This document shows, in pieces, positions 52,199 to 60,242 of a stretch of 64,000 nucleotides of DNA (its first letter is position 1; each line of letters opens with the position of its first letter). The notes beneath the pieces are model-generated. The model did no database searches, was not told where the DNA came from, and worked only from the letters and a program-made list of their open reading frames with translations. This stretch comes from UBA1738 sp045655325 (GTDB taxonomy: Bacteria > Bacillota > Clostridia > UBA1381), in the NCBI GenBank assembly GCA_045655325.1, contig JAZOOY010000020.1:1-64000 (forward strand), read 5' to 3'. The position numbers and the translations under genes are program-made.

Positions 52199-53115
52199 GA
52201 AAGATACCGTTAATTGTTATAGCAGGGCCAACGGCGTCGGGAAAAACTGCCCTTTCGGTGGATATCGCAAAGGCTGTTGGTGGCGAAATTGTTTCGGCGG
52301 ACAGTATGCAGATTTATAAGTATATGAATATCGGAACGGCAAAGCCAACGGAGGAAGAAAAGCAAGGAATACCTCATCATATAATGGACTTTTTGGAACC
52401 ATCGGTAAACTTTTCCGTTGCCGATTACTGCCAGATGGCAGGTGAAATCATCCGTGACATAGATTCTCGTGGAAAAATCCCTGTAATCGTTGGCGGAACA
52501 GGACTTTATATTGATTCTTTGGTGAACGGCGTGGACTTCGGTGAAGAACAAGGCGACGAGAGGATTCGTGAAGAACTTACTGAACTTGCGGAAAAAGAGG
52601 GGAATGAAGCTGTTCACAAAATTTTAGCGGAGATTGACCCTGAAACTGCTGAAAAATATCACCCGAATAATTTAAGACGAATTATCCGTGCCATTGAAGT
52701 TTATAAAACTCAGGGAAAGACGGTATCCCAAAAGGAAAAGGAAGAGAAGGTATCGCCTTATGATGTGGCGTACTTCTGTATTGACTGGGATAGGGAAGTT
52801 CTTTATGACAGGATAAACAGGCGTGTGGATATTATGGTGGAAGATGGCTTGATAGAAGAAGTTAAGAGCCTTTTGGAAAGGGACATTGACCCCAAGTGTA
52901 CAGCAATGCAAAGCATCGGCTATAAGGAGTTTTATGGCTACCTAAATGGGGATAGCACTTTGGAGGAAGCCCTTGATACCATAAAGCAAAGTTCGCGCCG
53001 TTATGCAAAACGCCAATTGACTTGGTTCCGCAGGAATAAGGATATTCATTGGCTCAAGCCTGAAACGGCATTTAATGATGCAATGGGTGTTATAAGAGAA
53101 AAATTTGGAATTTAA
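52195..53115 (+). CDS. miaA: tRNA dimethylallyltransferase
   Basis: MiaA transfers a dimethylallyl group to A37 of tRNAs that read UNN codons, making the substrate of MiaB. The 306-residue protein has the P-loop GPTASGKTALS, the substrate-positioning DSMQIYKYMNIGTAKP, VGGTGLYIDSL and the C-terminal RRYAKRQLTWFRRN. The start overlaps the mutL stop. Hfq, often next, is absent. A terminator follows at once. Confidence 0.97.
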   Translation: MRKIPLIVIAGPTASGKTALSVDIAKAVGGEIVSADSMQIYKYMNIGTAKPTEEEKQGIPHHIMDFLEPSVNFSVADYCQMAGEIIRDIDSRGKIPVIVGGTGLYIDSLVNGVDFGEEQGDERIREELTELAEKEGNEAVHKILAEIDPETAEKYHPNNLRRIIRAIEVYKTQGKTVSQKEKEEKVSPYDVAYFCIDWDREVLYDRINRRVDIMVEDGLIEEVKSLLERDIDPKCTAMQSIGYKEFYGYLNGDSTLEEALDTIKQSSRRYAKRQLTWFRRNKDIHWLKPETAFNDAMGVIREKFGI

Positions 53116-53144
53116 AAGAGATGCTAAAAAGCATCTCTTTTTTT
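53113..53144 (+). terminator. Rho-independent terminator of miaA
   Basis: AAAGAGATGC/GCATCTCTTT is followed by a T-run. It starts at the stop codon. Confidence 0.9.
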
Positions 53145-53152
53145 GTAATATT

Positions 53153-53353
53153 TAGTGAAATATCAACTTTGTTGATGTGAAATAATTTGCGGTTCGTCGG
53201 GGACGCCGAACCCTAAAAGCAAATTGTGAAATATTTTGCTGACGCAAAATGTGAAATGAAATAAATCCACACGCCGCAGGCGTATTTCACATTGCGTAGC
53301 AATATTTCACGCACGTAGTGCATTTCACAAATCCTTTAGGATTTATTTCGTTG
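53153..53353 (-). repeat. hairpin array, copy 1 (no associated gene)
   Basis: This 201-base array has seven hairpins separated by GTGAAAT (53155, 53177, 53226, 53251) and then ATTTCAC (53284, 53304, 53322). Stems, in + strand order: ATCAAC/GTTGAT, AATTTGC/GCAAATT (with an inserted inner hairpin GGTTCG/CGAACC), ATTTTGC/GCAAAAT, ACGCC/GGCGT, ATTGC/GCAAT, GCAC/GTGC, AAATCC/GGATTT. The pivot GAAATAAATCC (53258-53268) is the complement of GGATTTATTTC (53339-53349) at the end. Read on the minus strand it starts just after the tRNA-Tyr terminator and matches copy 2. It fills the miaA-tRNA gap. Confidence 0.85.
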
Positions 53354-53384
53354 AAAAAAGCACCGACATTGTCGATGCTTTTTT
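53354..53384 (-). terminator. Rho-independent terminator of the tRNA operon
   Basis: On the minus strand GCATCGAC/GTCGGTGC is followed by six U, right after tRNA-Tyr. The hairpin array begins at the end of its T-run. Confidence 0.85.
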
Positions 53385-53385
53385 C

Positions 53386-53470
53386 TGGTGGGAGAGGATG
53401 GATTCGAACCATCGAAGTCGTAGACAACAGATTTACAGTCTGCCCCCTTTGGCCACTCGGGAACTCTCCC
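53386..53470 (-). tRNA. tRNA-Tyr (GTA)
   Basis: An 85-base class II tRNA with a long variable arm, anticodon loop CTGTAAA and an encoded CCA end. It is the last tRNA of the operon Pro-Val-Thr-Tyr. Confidence 0.96.
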
Positions 53471-53503
53471 ATATATAAGGGCAAGCAAAACGCTTGCCCT
53501 GTT

Positions 53504-53579
53504 TGGAGCTGGTGATGGGACTCGAACCCGCGACCTGCTGATTACAAATCAGCTGCTCTACCAATTGAGCTACACCAGC
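53504..53579 (-). tRNA. tRNA-Thr (TGT)
   Basis: A 76-base cloverleaf with acceptor stem GCTGGTG/CACCAGC, anticodon loop TTTGTAA and an encoded CCA. A small hairpin, GGGCAAGC/GCTTGCCC, lies between it and tRNA-Tyr and may guide processing. Confidence 0.96.
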
Positions 53580-53584
53580 ATACA

Positions 53585-53660
53585 TGGTGGGAGTTACAGG
53601 GCTCGAACCTGTGACATCCTGCTTGTAAGGCAGACGCTCTCCCAGCTGAGCTATACTCCC
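53585..53660 (-). tRNA. tRNA-Val (TAC)
   Basis: A 76-base cloverleaf with acceptor GGGAGTA, anticodon loop CTTACAA and an encoded CCA. Confidence 0.96.
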
Positions 53661-53677
53661 ATTTCTTAAAAAAAGTC

Positions 53678-53754
53678 TGGTCGGGATGACAGGATTCGAA
53701 CCTGCGGCCCTCTGGTCCCAAACCAGATGCGCTACCAAACTGCGCTACATCCCG
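53678..53754 (-). tRNA. tRNA-Pro (TGG)
   Basis: A 77-base cloverleaf with acceptor CGGGATG, anticodon loop TTTGGGA and an encoded CCA. It is the first tRNA of the minus-strand operon. Confidence 0.96.
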
Positions 53755-53793
53755 ATCTCTCGGTATCACTGTCATACTGTCAGCGACCTGTAT

Positions 53794-53822
53794 ATAATAA
53801 CACATCATAATCAAGAAGTCAA
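53794..53822 (-). promoter_or_regulatory. promoter of the tRNA operon
   Basis: On the minus strand TTGACT (53822-53817), a 17-base spacer and TATTAT (53799-53794) lie about 40 bases before tRNA-Pro. Confidence 0.82.
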
Positions 53823-53927
53823 CACCCAAAAAACGACGTTTAATTCAAATTACGGCATAAATACTTCTAAATGCTTTGAAATGCTTTAAATTCCTATATT
53901 TTTCATATTTTTTTAAAAGTTTTTTTG

Positions 53928-53956
53928 TTGACGAAATACCACAAATATTATATAAT
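53928..53956 (+). promoter_or_regulatory. promoter of hydE
   Basis: TTGACG (53928-53933), a 17-base spacer and TATAAT (53951-53956) lie 26 bases before the start codon. Confidence 0.82.
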
Positions 53957-53982
53957 ATTTATAGGAAAGGTAAGAGCAAAAT

Positions 53983-55029
53983 ATGAGAAACAAGGACTTG
54001 ATTTTAAAATTAAATAAAGAAAAATGTCTTAGCAAAAGTGAGTGGATAAGCCTTTTTGAAACAGCAGATGATGAAGACAGAAGCTATGCACGTGAGCTTG
54101 CTAGGGAAACTGCAAAAGGGCAGTTTGGAAACAAGATTTATATGCGTGGACTCATTGAGATTTCAAATATCTGTAAAAACGATTGTCTTTACTGCGGAAT
54201 AAGAAAGTCAAACTCTTGTGTATCCCGCTATCGTATGACAAAGGACGATATTTTTGAGTGCTGTGCCATTGGATATGAGAAAGGTTTTCGCACCTTTGTT
54301 CTGCAAGGCGGTGAAGATGGGCACTTTAATGATGACGTTATGACAGATATTGTGTCCGGTATCAAGGAAAAGTACCCTGATTGCGCAATAACATTGTCCT
54401 TGGGTGAAAGGTCACGTGTAAGCTATGAAAAGCTATATAAGGCAGGTGCCGACAGATACCTGCTTCGCCACGAAACCGCTACAAAAGAGCATTACGAAAA
54501 GTTGCACCCTGAAAATTTATCATTTGATAACAGGATGGAATGCCTTAAAAATCTTAAGGAAATTGGTTTTCAGACAGGTTGTGGCATGATGATTGGCTCA
54601 CCGTATCAGACTGCGGAAAATTTGGCAGACGATATGCTATTTTTAAAAGAATTCAAACCGCACATGATAGGCATAGGACCATTTTTACCGGCGGAAAATA
54701 CGCCTTTTGAAAAGGAAAAGGCGGGAAGTTTGGAGCAAACACTTTTTGTGCTGAGTTTAGTCAGGATCATGCTACCGAATGTACTGCTTCCTGCAACGAC
54801 GGCACTTGGAACACTTGCAAAGGATGGACGCCAAAGAGCGATTTTATCCGGCGCAAACGTTATGATGCCCAACATTTCTCCGACCGAGAACAGAAAAAAC
54901 TACTCACTTTATAACGATAAAATCGGAACAGGTGAGAGTGCCGAAAAAAGCGTGGAAAATGTGACAAATTCCCTAAAAGAGATAGGCTACGAGCCGACAG
55001 TTTCCCGTGGAGATTATAAAGAGAACTAA
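53983..55029 (+). CDS. hydE: [FeFe]-hydrogenase maturase HydE (radical SAM)
   Basis: HydE is a radical-SAM enzyme that helps build the dithiolate-bridged H-cluster of [FeFe]-hydrogenase. The 348-residue protein opens its barrel with RGLIEISNICKNDCLYCGIR, whose C64, C68 and C71 hold the cluster. It continues with the family blocks VLQGGED, LSLGERS, LLRHETA and GIGPFLPAENTPF. Length and motifs match HydE more than BioB or PylB. hydF, hydG and the hydrogenase are not in the window. It has its own promoter and terminator and stands alone, divergent from the tRNA operon. Confidence 0.9.
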   Translation: MRNKDLILKLNKEKCLSKSEWISLFETADDEDRSYARELARETAKGQFGNKIYMRGLIEISNICKNDCLYCGIRKSNSCVSRYRMTKDDIFECCAIGYEKGFRTFVLQGGEDGHFNDDVMTDIVSGIKEKYPDCAITLSLGERSRVSYEKLYKAGADRYLLRHETATKEHYEKLHPENLSFDNRMECLKNLKEIGFQTGCGMMIGSPYQTAENLADDMLFLKEFKPHMIGIGPFLPAENTPFEKEKAGSLEQTLFVLSLVRIMLPNVLLPATTALGTLAKDGRQRAILSGANVMMPNISPTENRKNYSLYNDKIGTGESAEKSVENVTNSLKEIGYEPTVSRGDYKEN

Positions 55030-55058
55030 AAAAAGAGGGTTTTAATCCCTCTTTTTTT
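55028..55058. terminator. bidirectional terminator overlapping the 3' end of holA
   Basis: AAAAAAAGAGGG/CCCTCTTTTTTT (55028-55039 with 55047-55058) serves hydE on plus and holA on minus. The last holA codons lie in its minus-strand 5' arm and the holA stop codon in its loop. Confidence 0.85.
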
Positions 55059-56064
55059 GTTTGTTCAAACATTCAAAAATATACTGTATAAGTGCTGTCC
55101 ATTCATCAACCTTGCCTAGCTTTATATTCAAGTCGCATTCGGAAGCATTGCAGATTCTGTCTTCCAAAAATTCCGCTGAAAAGTTTTTTGCGCCGTCTAT
55201 ATATTTCTTTGCAATAAATGGTGCAACCTTAAGTCTGCTTGCCACCACGTCATACGACATGCCTTCATCCAATAAAAGCTTTGAGTAAAGCATTTTATCG
55301 AAAGCGGAGAAAAGGAGATAAAGCACGTTAAATGCGGATTCCTTGTTCTCTTTCATTTGCATAATGATGGACATAACCTTGTCGCCGTTTCCTTGCATAA
55401 GTCCGTCGGTAATGTCAAAAACCACAATGGAAAGAGGCTTTGAAACAACCTTGTCAATGTCGCTTTTATATATTTCGTCGTCGCAGTAATCCAAAAGCTT
55501 TGAAAGCTCGTTCTTCACATTTGCGATACCCGGGTCACACATAGCCACAAGGTAGTCGGCAGCATCCTTTGAAATCTTCTTGCCACCTTTTTGCGATTCG
55601 CGAACAACCCAGGCGGAAACCTCGTAGTCCTTCATATAGGAAAATTCAACTGCAAGACCATGTTTTATAACGGCTTTGTAAAGGGCATTACGCTTATCCA
55701 CTTCCTGCTCGTCAAAAATCAGCAGAACATAATCTGGGATATCCGCAAGACGCTTGAGCCAGAAATCTTTAACTTCTTCGTTGGCTTTTTTGAAAAGACC
55801 ACTGTTTTTTATGACTACAAGCTTTTTGTCTGACATCATAGGGAATGAGTCCAAGGCGTCATCAACCCTGTCGGAAACCGCATCTTTTGCATCTAAAAAG
55901 ATATAGTTAAAATCCGCAAATCCGCCGTCTGGCACAAAGGATTTCATTTTTTCAAGATACATATCCTTGACGAAAACTTCCTCGCCAAAAAACAGGTACA
56001 AATTACCTGTATCGCCCGATTTAATCTGTTGTTTCAGGGTAAGGAAGCTGTCTTCTTTTGCCAT
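55042..56064 (-). CDS. holA: DNA polymerase III delta subunit
   Basis: The delta subunit opens the sliding clamp within the clamp-loader complex. The 340-residue protein has the HolA pattern: LYLFFGEEVFVKDMYLEKMK at the start (a degenerate P-loop region), LVVIKNSGLF, DIPDYVLLIFDEQEVDKRNALYK shortened here to its core EQEVDKRN, and a C-terminal helical collar domain. ATG 56064 is seven bases after AGGAG and is chosen over ATG 56070, which is one base from it. It follows comEC almost without a gap, a common Bacillota arrangement. Confidence 0.93.
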   Translation of the reverse strand: MAKEDSFLTLKQQIKSGDTGNLYLFFGEEVFVKDMYLEKMKSFVPDGGFADFNYIFLDAKDAVSDRVDDALDSFPMMSDKKLVVIKNSGLFKKANEEVKDFWLKRLADIPDYVLLIFDEQEVDKRNALYKAVIKHGLAVEFSYMKDYEVSAWVVRESQKGGKKISKDAADYLVAMCDPGIANVKNELSKLLDYCDDEIYKSDIDKVVSKPLSIVVFDITDGLMQGNGDKVMSIIMQMKENKESAFNVLYLLFSAFDKMLYSKLLLDEGMSYDVVASRLKVAPFIAKKYIDGAKNFSAEFLEDRICNASECDLNIKLGKVDEWTALIQYIFECLNKQKKRD

Positions 56065-56066
56065 TT

Positions 56067-58385
56067 TCATTCTCCTCTCAGGGTTTTATAAGTAAAAGTT
56101 CCGTCTTTTTTAACCTTAAATCGTATGTCGCCCAGCTTATCGGTGCGAAGAACTTTAGCATCGCAGGATTTTAAGCGGTAAAGGACTTCGGGTGACGGAT
56201 GGTTGTAAGAATTATTTTCGCCAACGCTGATTACGGCGTATTGTGGGCTTGTATGCTCCAAAAATTCTTTTGAACTTGACGTTTTTGAGCCGTGATGGGC
56301 AACTTTTAAAAGGTCCACATCTTCGGGATATGCGCCTGTAACATCATCGTTAGAGTCACCTGTGAAAAGTGCAGAAAAGTCACCATAAGTCACGTGTGCC
56401 ACCAAAGATGTGCCATTTAAGTCATTAGACTTTAACTGCGCAATATCAGGTGCTAAAAAGGTGATTTTAAGGCCTGACTCAAAAATTATTTCGTCAGAGC
56501 CAGACAAGTATTCAATGGTTATGCCTTTGTTTTCTGCTATTTCACAAAGCTTTTCGTGATAATCATTGGCATTTGTGGCATAAGGCATAACAATAGTTTT
56601 TATTTTAAGATTTTCCGCAGCGGCAACAATTCCTTCCACGTGGTCCTTGTGGGTATGGGAAGCAATTGCCACATCAATGTCGGTAAAACCGTGGGACGTC
56701 AGGTACGGAAGATATACACGCTCGCCGATGTTGTAATCGGAAGTATAGTCCGCTGAACCACCACCGTCAATAAGGACGGTTTCGCCACGGGAAGTGCGAA
56801 GCACAGCGCCGTCGCCCTGACCCACATTCACGAAATATATAGAAAGTGTGTTGTAGTCATAAGTAAGTACCGATGAGAACATAATTCCCAAGGCCACAGT
56901 AAGAATCACCGCAGTTTTTGGCGTCTTAAATTTATGGTTTATAAACCTCAAAAATACCCACCACAAAAGATAAAAGCCGATTATCTCCCAAAGCTGTGGC
57001 GTTCTTGCCGTAAGGTAATAGGCAGGTAATTTTTCAGCAAGGTATGGTAGCTTTGCCATAACTGTTATGATTTTGTCCACAATGGGAAATAGAATCGGTG
57101 ATGCACCGAATAGTCCAAGGGACAAAAGCATAAATGGTGATATTATTAGCACAAACATTATGGCAGGCATCAGCAATGTGGTAAATAAGGTGGCATATAC
57201 AGAAAATCCGCCAAATAGATATGCGCTAATAGGCAGTGCGCCAACAAGGTATATTATCCACAAGCTCAAAAGTTTTGTAAAGAACTTTTTATACGGTACG
57301 TTGTGCTTGCTTAAAGTGTGGTAAAGTCTTTCGTATAACGGTGTATATGAAATGCATACAAGCACCGATGATGTTACAGACATAACAAATCCCGAATTAA
57401 AGCATAATAGCGGGTCAATTACAGTTATGGCAAGCACGATTTTGGATAGTATATCAAGCTTGTTTGCAAACCCGAAAATCTGTTTTCTTAAAACTAGAAA
57501 AACGCATAGCATTGCGGCTTTTATTATAGTCGGCGATGTGCTGTTAAAAAGTCCATACAGCAAAACCAGTACCACAACAAGTGAGTCACGGTGCTTTTTG
57601 CCAAAGGGCAGAAGCCCTACTAATAAGAATATCAGGGAAATATGTATAAATGGTGTGTAAAGTGACCTATAAATCCCTGTTTTTATCAATATATCAAGGT
57701 AATCTCGTGAAAATCCGCCTTTATTACCTGTAACAATGGCTTTTAAGAATGCGGAATTAACACCATCAAAATGGGTGTTTATAATACCATCTGCAATACC
57801 GCGCACTTTTCCTGCTAAAAATTCGGGCAAAAGGGAAAGAGCCATACCTGTTTGACGGATTTCCCGGGCAGTAAGTCGTGCTAAAATTCCTTTGCCTTTA
57901 TAGTATAGGGAAAAGTCAAACTCATTCTCGTTGTCTATTCCTTCTAATTCGCCAAGAAATCCTGACGCCGCAACCTTTGCACCAAAAGGGAAGTACTCTT
58001 TGGTATTTAGAATTATCTTTTGGTTTGTTTTAACCGTCGTGTCCTGATAGGTCACCGAATCAAGTTTCAGGGTGTATCGGTTTTTGTATTCGTTTTCAGT
58101 TGTATGCGCTGAAGAATATATGACACCCGATACAGTAACGTATTTTTCAGGGAATTCATATAAAAGTTTGTTTTGCGTTTCATCAAAGTAACGATATGAG
58201 CCAAACAAAAGCACAAATGAAAGGATAAAAACGCTCCATTTTACCTTTCGCTTAATAACCGACAGTATCACCGCCACAACAAATACAAAAAGTGCCGAAA
58301 ATAGTGTGGCGGATATATCAAACATTTTGGAAATAACTATGCCGAGAATATAGAAAATGCAAATAATCATATACTCAGAAAACAT
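56067..58385 (-). CDS. comEC: DNA uptake channel protein ComEC/Rec2
   Basis: This 772-residue protein forms the membrane channel for single-stranded DNA in natural transformation. The order is: N-terminal membrane helices, a DUF4131-like outer domain (about 60-200), a multi-helix competence domain (AIVTGNKGGFSRDYLDIL...FIHISLIFLLVGLLPF, quoted in part), and a C-terminal metallo-beta-lactamase domain. That last domain has FVNVGQGDGAVLRTS, LIDGG, ASHTHKDHVEG and KVAHHGSKTSS. All parts are present and unbroken. ATG 58385 has GGAGG seven bases upstream. Its own promoter lies at 58415. Confidence 0.95.
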   Translation of the reverse strand: MFSEYMIICIFYILGIVISKMFDISATLFSALFVFVVAVILSVIKRKVKWSVFILSFVLLFGSYRYFDETQNKLLYEFPEKYVTVSGVIYSSAHTTENEYKNRYTLKLDSVTYQDTTVKTNQKIILNTKEYFPFGAKVAASGFLGELEGIDNENEFDFSLYYKGKGILARLTAREIRQTGMALSLLPEFLAGKVRGIADGIINTHFDGVNSAFLKAIVTGNKGGFSRDYLDILIKTGIYRSLYTPFIHISLIFLLVGLLPFGKKHRDSLVVVLVLLYGLFNSTSPTIIKAAMLCVFLVLRKQIFGFANKLDILSKIVLAITVIDPLLCFNSGFVMSVTSSVLVCISYTPLYERLYHTLSKHNVPYKKFFTKLLSLWIIYLVGALPISAYLFGGFSVYATLFTTLLMPAIMFVLIISPFMLLSLGLFGASPILFPIVDKIITVMAKLPYLAEKLPAYYLTARTPQLWEIIGFYLLWWVFLRFINHKFKTPKTAVILTVALGIMFSSVLTYDYNTLSIYFVNVGQGDGAVLRTSRGETVLIDGGGSADYTSDYNIGERVYLPYLTSHGFTDIDVAIASHTHKDHVEGIVAAAENLKIKTIVMPYATNANDYHEKLCEIAENKGITIEYLSGSDEIIFESGLKITFLAPDIAQLKSNDLNGTSLVAHVTYGDFSALFTGDSNDDVTGAYPEDVDLLKVAHHGSKTSSSKEFLEHTSPQYAVISVGENNSYNHPSPEVLYRLKSCDAKVLRTDKLGDIRFKVKKDGTFTYKTLRGE

Positions 58386-58414
58386 ATTACTCCTCCAACG
58401 CACATTATAGATTT

Positions 58415-58443
58415 ATTATATCATAAAAGACAAAAAAGTGCAA
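58415..58443 (-). promoter_or_regulatory. promoter of comEC-holA
   Basis: On the minus strand TTGCAC (58443-58438), a 17-base spacer and TATAAT (58420-58415). Confidence 0.82.
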
Positions 58444-58445
58444 AC

Positions 58446-58472
58446 AAAAACCGCCTCAAAAATGAGACGGTT
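58446..58472 (-). terminator. Rho-independent terminator of the NlpC/P60 gene
   Basis: On the minus strand AACCGTCTCA pairs with TGAGGCGGTT (one T-G pair) and is followed by U. It ends just before the comEC promoter. Confidence 0.85.
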
Positions 58473-58481
58473 AAATTTTAA

Positions 58482-59819
58482 TTATATAACTCGCTTTGCG
58501 CCTACATACTTCATATATCCGCAAAGTGATGAAAGTGACTGGTAGCAAACACGCTTACCGGTACGTGGCGCATGGATAACCTGGCCATTTCCGGCATAAA
58601 TTGCAACGTGGGAAATACCGCCACCTCTTGAGAAGAATACAAGGTCTCCCGGCTGAAGATTTGCCTTAGAAACAGATGTACCGTATCCATACTGTGAGCT
58701 TGATGAACGTGCGATTGATACGCCAAGCTTTCTTAGTGAATACTGAACAAGACCTGAACAGTCGAATCCTGATGGTGATGTTCCGCCGTAAACATATCGT
58801 GTTCCAATGTACTTTGATGCCTGTGCAACAAGTGCAGAACCGCTTGCAGAACCGCTTACAGCAACGCTCTTAGTCTTGCTGTTGGTTGTTTTTGATGAAA
58901 ATGCGCCTGCCTTTGGCTCGGTAACCTGTTTTACGTTAGATGTTTTAACGTAACCGATTTCGTTTGTGGCATTAACAATAATTTTTGTCCAGTTAGAGCC
59001 ACCGCTTATAATCTTACAGTTAGCTCCATTTGCAAGTGATGTAAGTGTTTCACTTTCAGCACTCGGTAAAAGTTTAACTAAAACAGCAGATTCTTTTGTT
59101 GTAATCTTTGCGTTCTTTGCAACTGAGAAGATGCGAACGTTTCTTTTTGCATTAACTTCGGCACGGTTAACCATATCGCCGATAGTGATGTTGTCAGCTG
59201 AAACGTAACCGATGTCATAGTTGTCACCAAAGTAAACCTTGTGCCAACCGTTGTCAGTTGTTTCAAGAATAACAACCTTTGAGCCTGCACCAACCAAGTC
59301 AAGAATCAAAGAATTGCCGTCTGCCATACCGTGAACGTTAGAACTTACGTTAACTTTACCGTTCTGGTACATAACGGAAGTAAGAAGAACTTCCTTAACC
59401 TTATTGTAGTCAAGTGTTACAAATTCTGACTTAACATAACCCTTGTATCCGCCTGTTTCAACCTGGAACCAGTCACGGTCGCAACTTAAAATCTTAACCT
59501 GTGTTCCAACGTCCAAAACGTCAAGGATTGTACTTTCTATGTCAGCTGCGGCACGAAGATTGATGTTGCCGCCTTCCTGTGTTAAAATGTAAGCATCTTT
59601 TCCTACAACCTTTAAAAAGTCGTTAGAAAAAAGTGCAAAGTTTTCTGTTTCGCCCTCACCGTCACCTGGCAAAACTGCAGGAGCGGTAGAGATTACTCTG
59701 GTTTCCTGAGTAAGCTTGTTCGCTGTAACTTCTGAGAAGTTTGCCGCCTGATGGGCTGCAAGCGAACCCACTAACGATACTGCAAATAGTGCAACTATCG
59801 TGTGTTTTAAGTTCCTCAT
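58482..59819 (-). CDS. secreted NlpC/P60 peptidase with SH3 domains
   Basis: This 445-residue cell-wall hydrolase has a signal peptide (about 1-26). It has three bacterial SH3-type modules, near residues 80-130 (GGNINLRAAADIESTILDVL), 150-210 and 235-305, for wall binding. A Ser/Lys linker precedes the C-terminal NlpC/P60 domain, with catalytic C354 (FDCSGLV), H404 (ISHVAIY) and H416 (VIHAPRTG). Such enzymes cut the D-Glu to diamino-acid bond of peptide stems. All catalytic residues are present. It is monocistronic with a good promoter. Confidence 0.93.
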   Translation of the reverse strand: MRNLKHTIVALFAVSLVGSLAAHQAANFSEVTANKLTQETRVISTAPAVLPGDGEGETENFALFSNDFLKVVGKDAYILTQEGGNINLRAAADIESTILDVLDVGTQVKILSCDRDWFQVETGGYKGYVKSEFVTLDYNKVKEVLLTSVMYQNGKVNVSSNVHGMADGNSLILDLVGAGSKVVILETTDNGWHKVYFGDNYDIGYVSADNITIGDMVNRAEVNAKRNVRIFSVAKNAKITTKESAVLVKLLPSAESETLTSLANGANCKIISGGSNWTKIIVNATNEIGYVKTSNVKQVTEPKAGAFSSKTTNSKTKSVAVSGSASGSALVAQASKYIGTRYVYGGTSPSGFDCSGLVQYSLRKLGVSIARSSSSQYGYGTSVSKANLQPGDLVFFSRGGGISHVAIYAGNGQVIHAPRTGKRVCYQSLSSLCGYMKYVGAKRVI

Positions 59820-59860
59820 TATAAGCCTCCTAAAAATTGTTTCTAAAATGTTACGAAAAT

Positions 59861-59889
59861 ATTATAGCATAAAGAAACCTATTTGTCAA
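59861..59889 (-). promoter_or_regulatory. promoter of the NlpC/P60 gene
   Basis: On the minus strand TTGACA (59889-59884), a 17-base spacer and TATAAT (59866-59861). Confidence 0.88.
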
Positions 59890-59976
59890 ACTTTTTTAAC
59901 AATTTTTTAAAATTTAGGACAGTGGGACAAGGGGGAATGGCTTGGTTGTGCGGTTTTTGATTTAAATAAATATTGT

Positions 59977-60041
59977 AAAAATTACGATTTTTAATTAAAA
60001 ATTACGATTTTAAGGCGTAAAATTGTTACAAATTGTAACAA
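59977..60041. promoter_or_regulatory. direct repeats and palindrome upstream of tRNA-Leu
   Basis: AAAAATTACGATTTT occurs twice (59977-59991 and 59997-60011), 20 bases apart. A perfect palindrome, TTGTTACA-AAT-TGTAACAA, lies at 60023-60041, 37 bases before the tRNA-Leu -35 box. The 305-base gap otherwise holds only the two flanking promoters. Confidence 0.5.
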
Positions 60042-60077
60042 ATAAAGGATAAAAAATGGATAGGTTTAAAATTTTCG

Positions 60078-60106
60078 TTGACAAACACGTGAAAATGTTA
60101 TATAAT
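60078..60106 (+). promoter_or_regulatory. consensus promoter of tRNA-Leu
   Basis: TTGACA (60078-60083), a 17-base spacer and TATAAT (60101-60106) lie 18 bases before the tRNA. Confidence 0.92.
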
Positions 60107-60124
60107 GGTTAGGCAGTTAAATTT

Positions 60125-60211
60125 GCCGCTGTGATGGAATTGGCAGACGTGCGAGACTCAAAATCTCGTGGTAGTAATACCGTGTCGGTTCGACCCCGAC
60201 CAGCGGCACCA
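60125..60211 (+). tRNA. tRNA-Leu (CAA)
   Basis: An 87-base class II tRNA with acceptor GCCGCTG/CAGCGGC, anticodon loop CTCAAAA, a long variable arm and an encoded CCA. It is a single-gene unit. Confidence 0.96.
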
Positions 60212-60212
60212 G

Positions 60213-60242
60213 AAAAAAGCACTTCTTCGGAAGTGCTTTTTT
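60213..60242 (+). terminator. Rho-independent terminator of tRNA-Leu
   Basis: AGCACTTC/GAAGTGCT with a UUCG loop and a T-run. The second hairpin array begins at its end. Confidence 0.9.

Noticed and set aside
53153..53353. CRISPR array (regularly repeated short words separated by variable units), also considered for 60243-60422
   Set aside because: The repeated word is only 7 bases, it flips orientation inside the array, every variable unit is a self-complementary hairpin of 11-18 bases (one 42), and no cas genes are near.
53433..53738. 101-codon minus-strand frame across the tRNA operon, and a 65-codon plus-strand frame beside it
   Set aside because: They run through tRNA-Tyr, -Thr, -Val and -Pro, whose cloverleaf structures explain the sequence.
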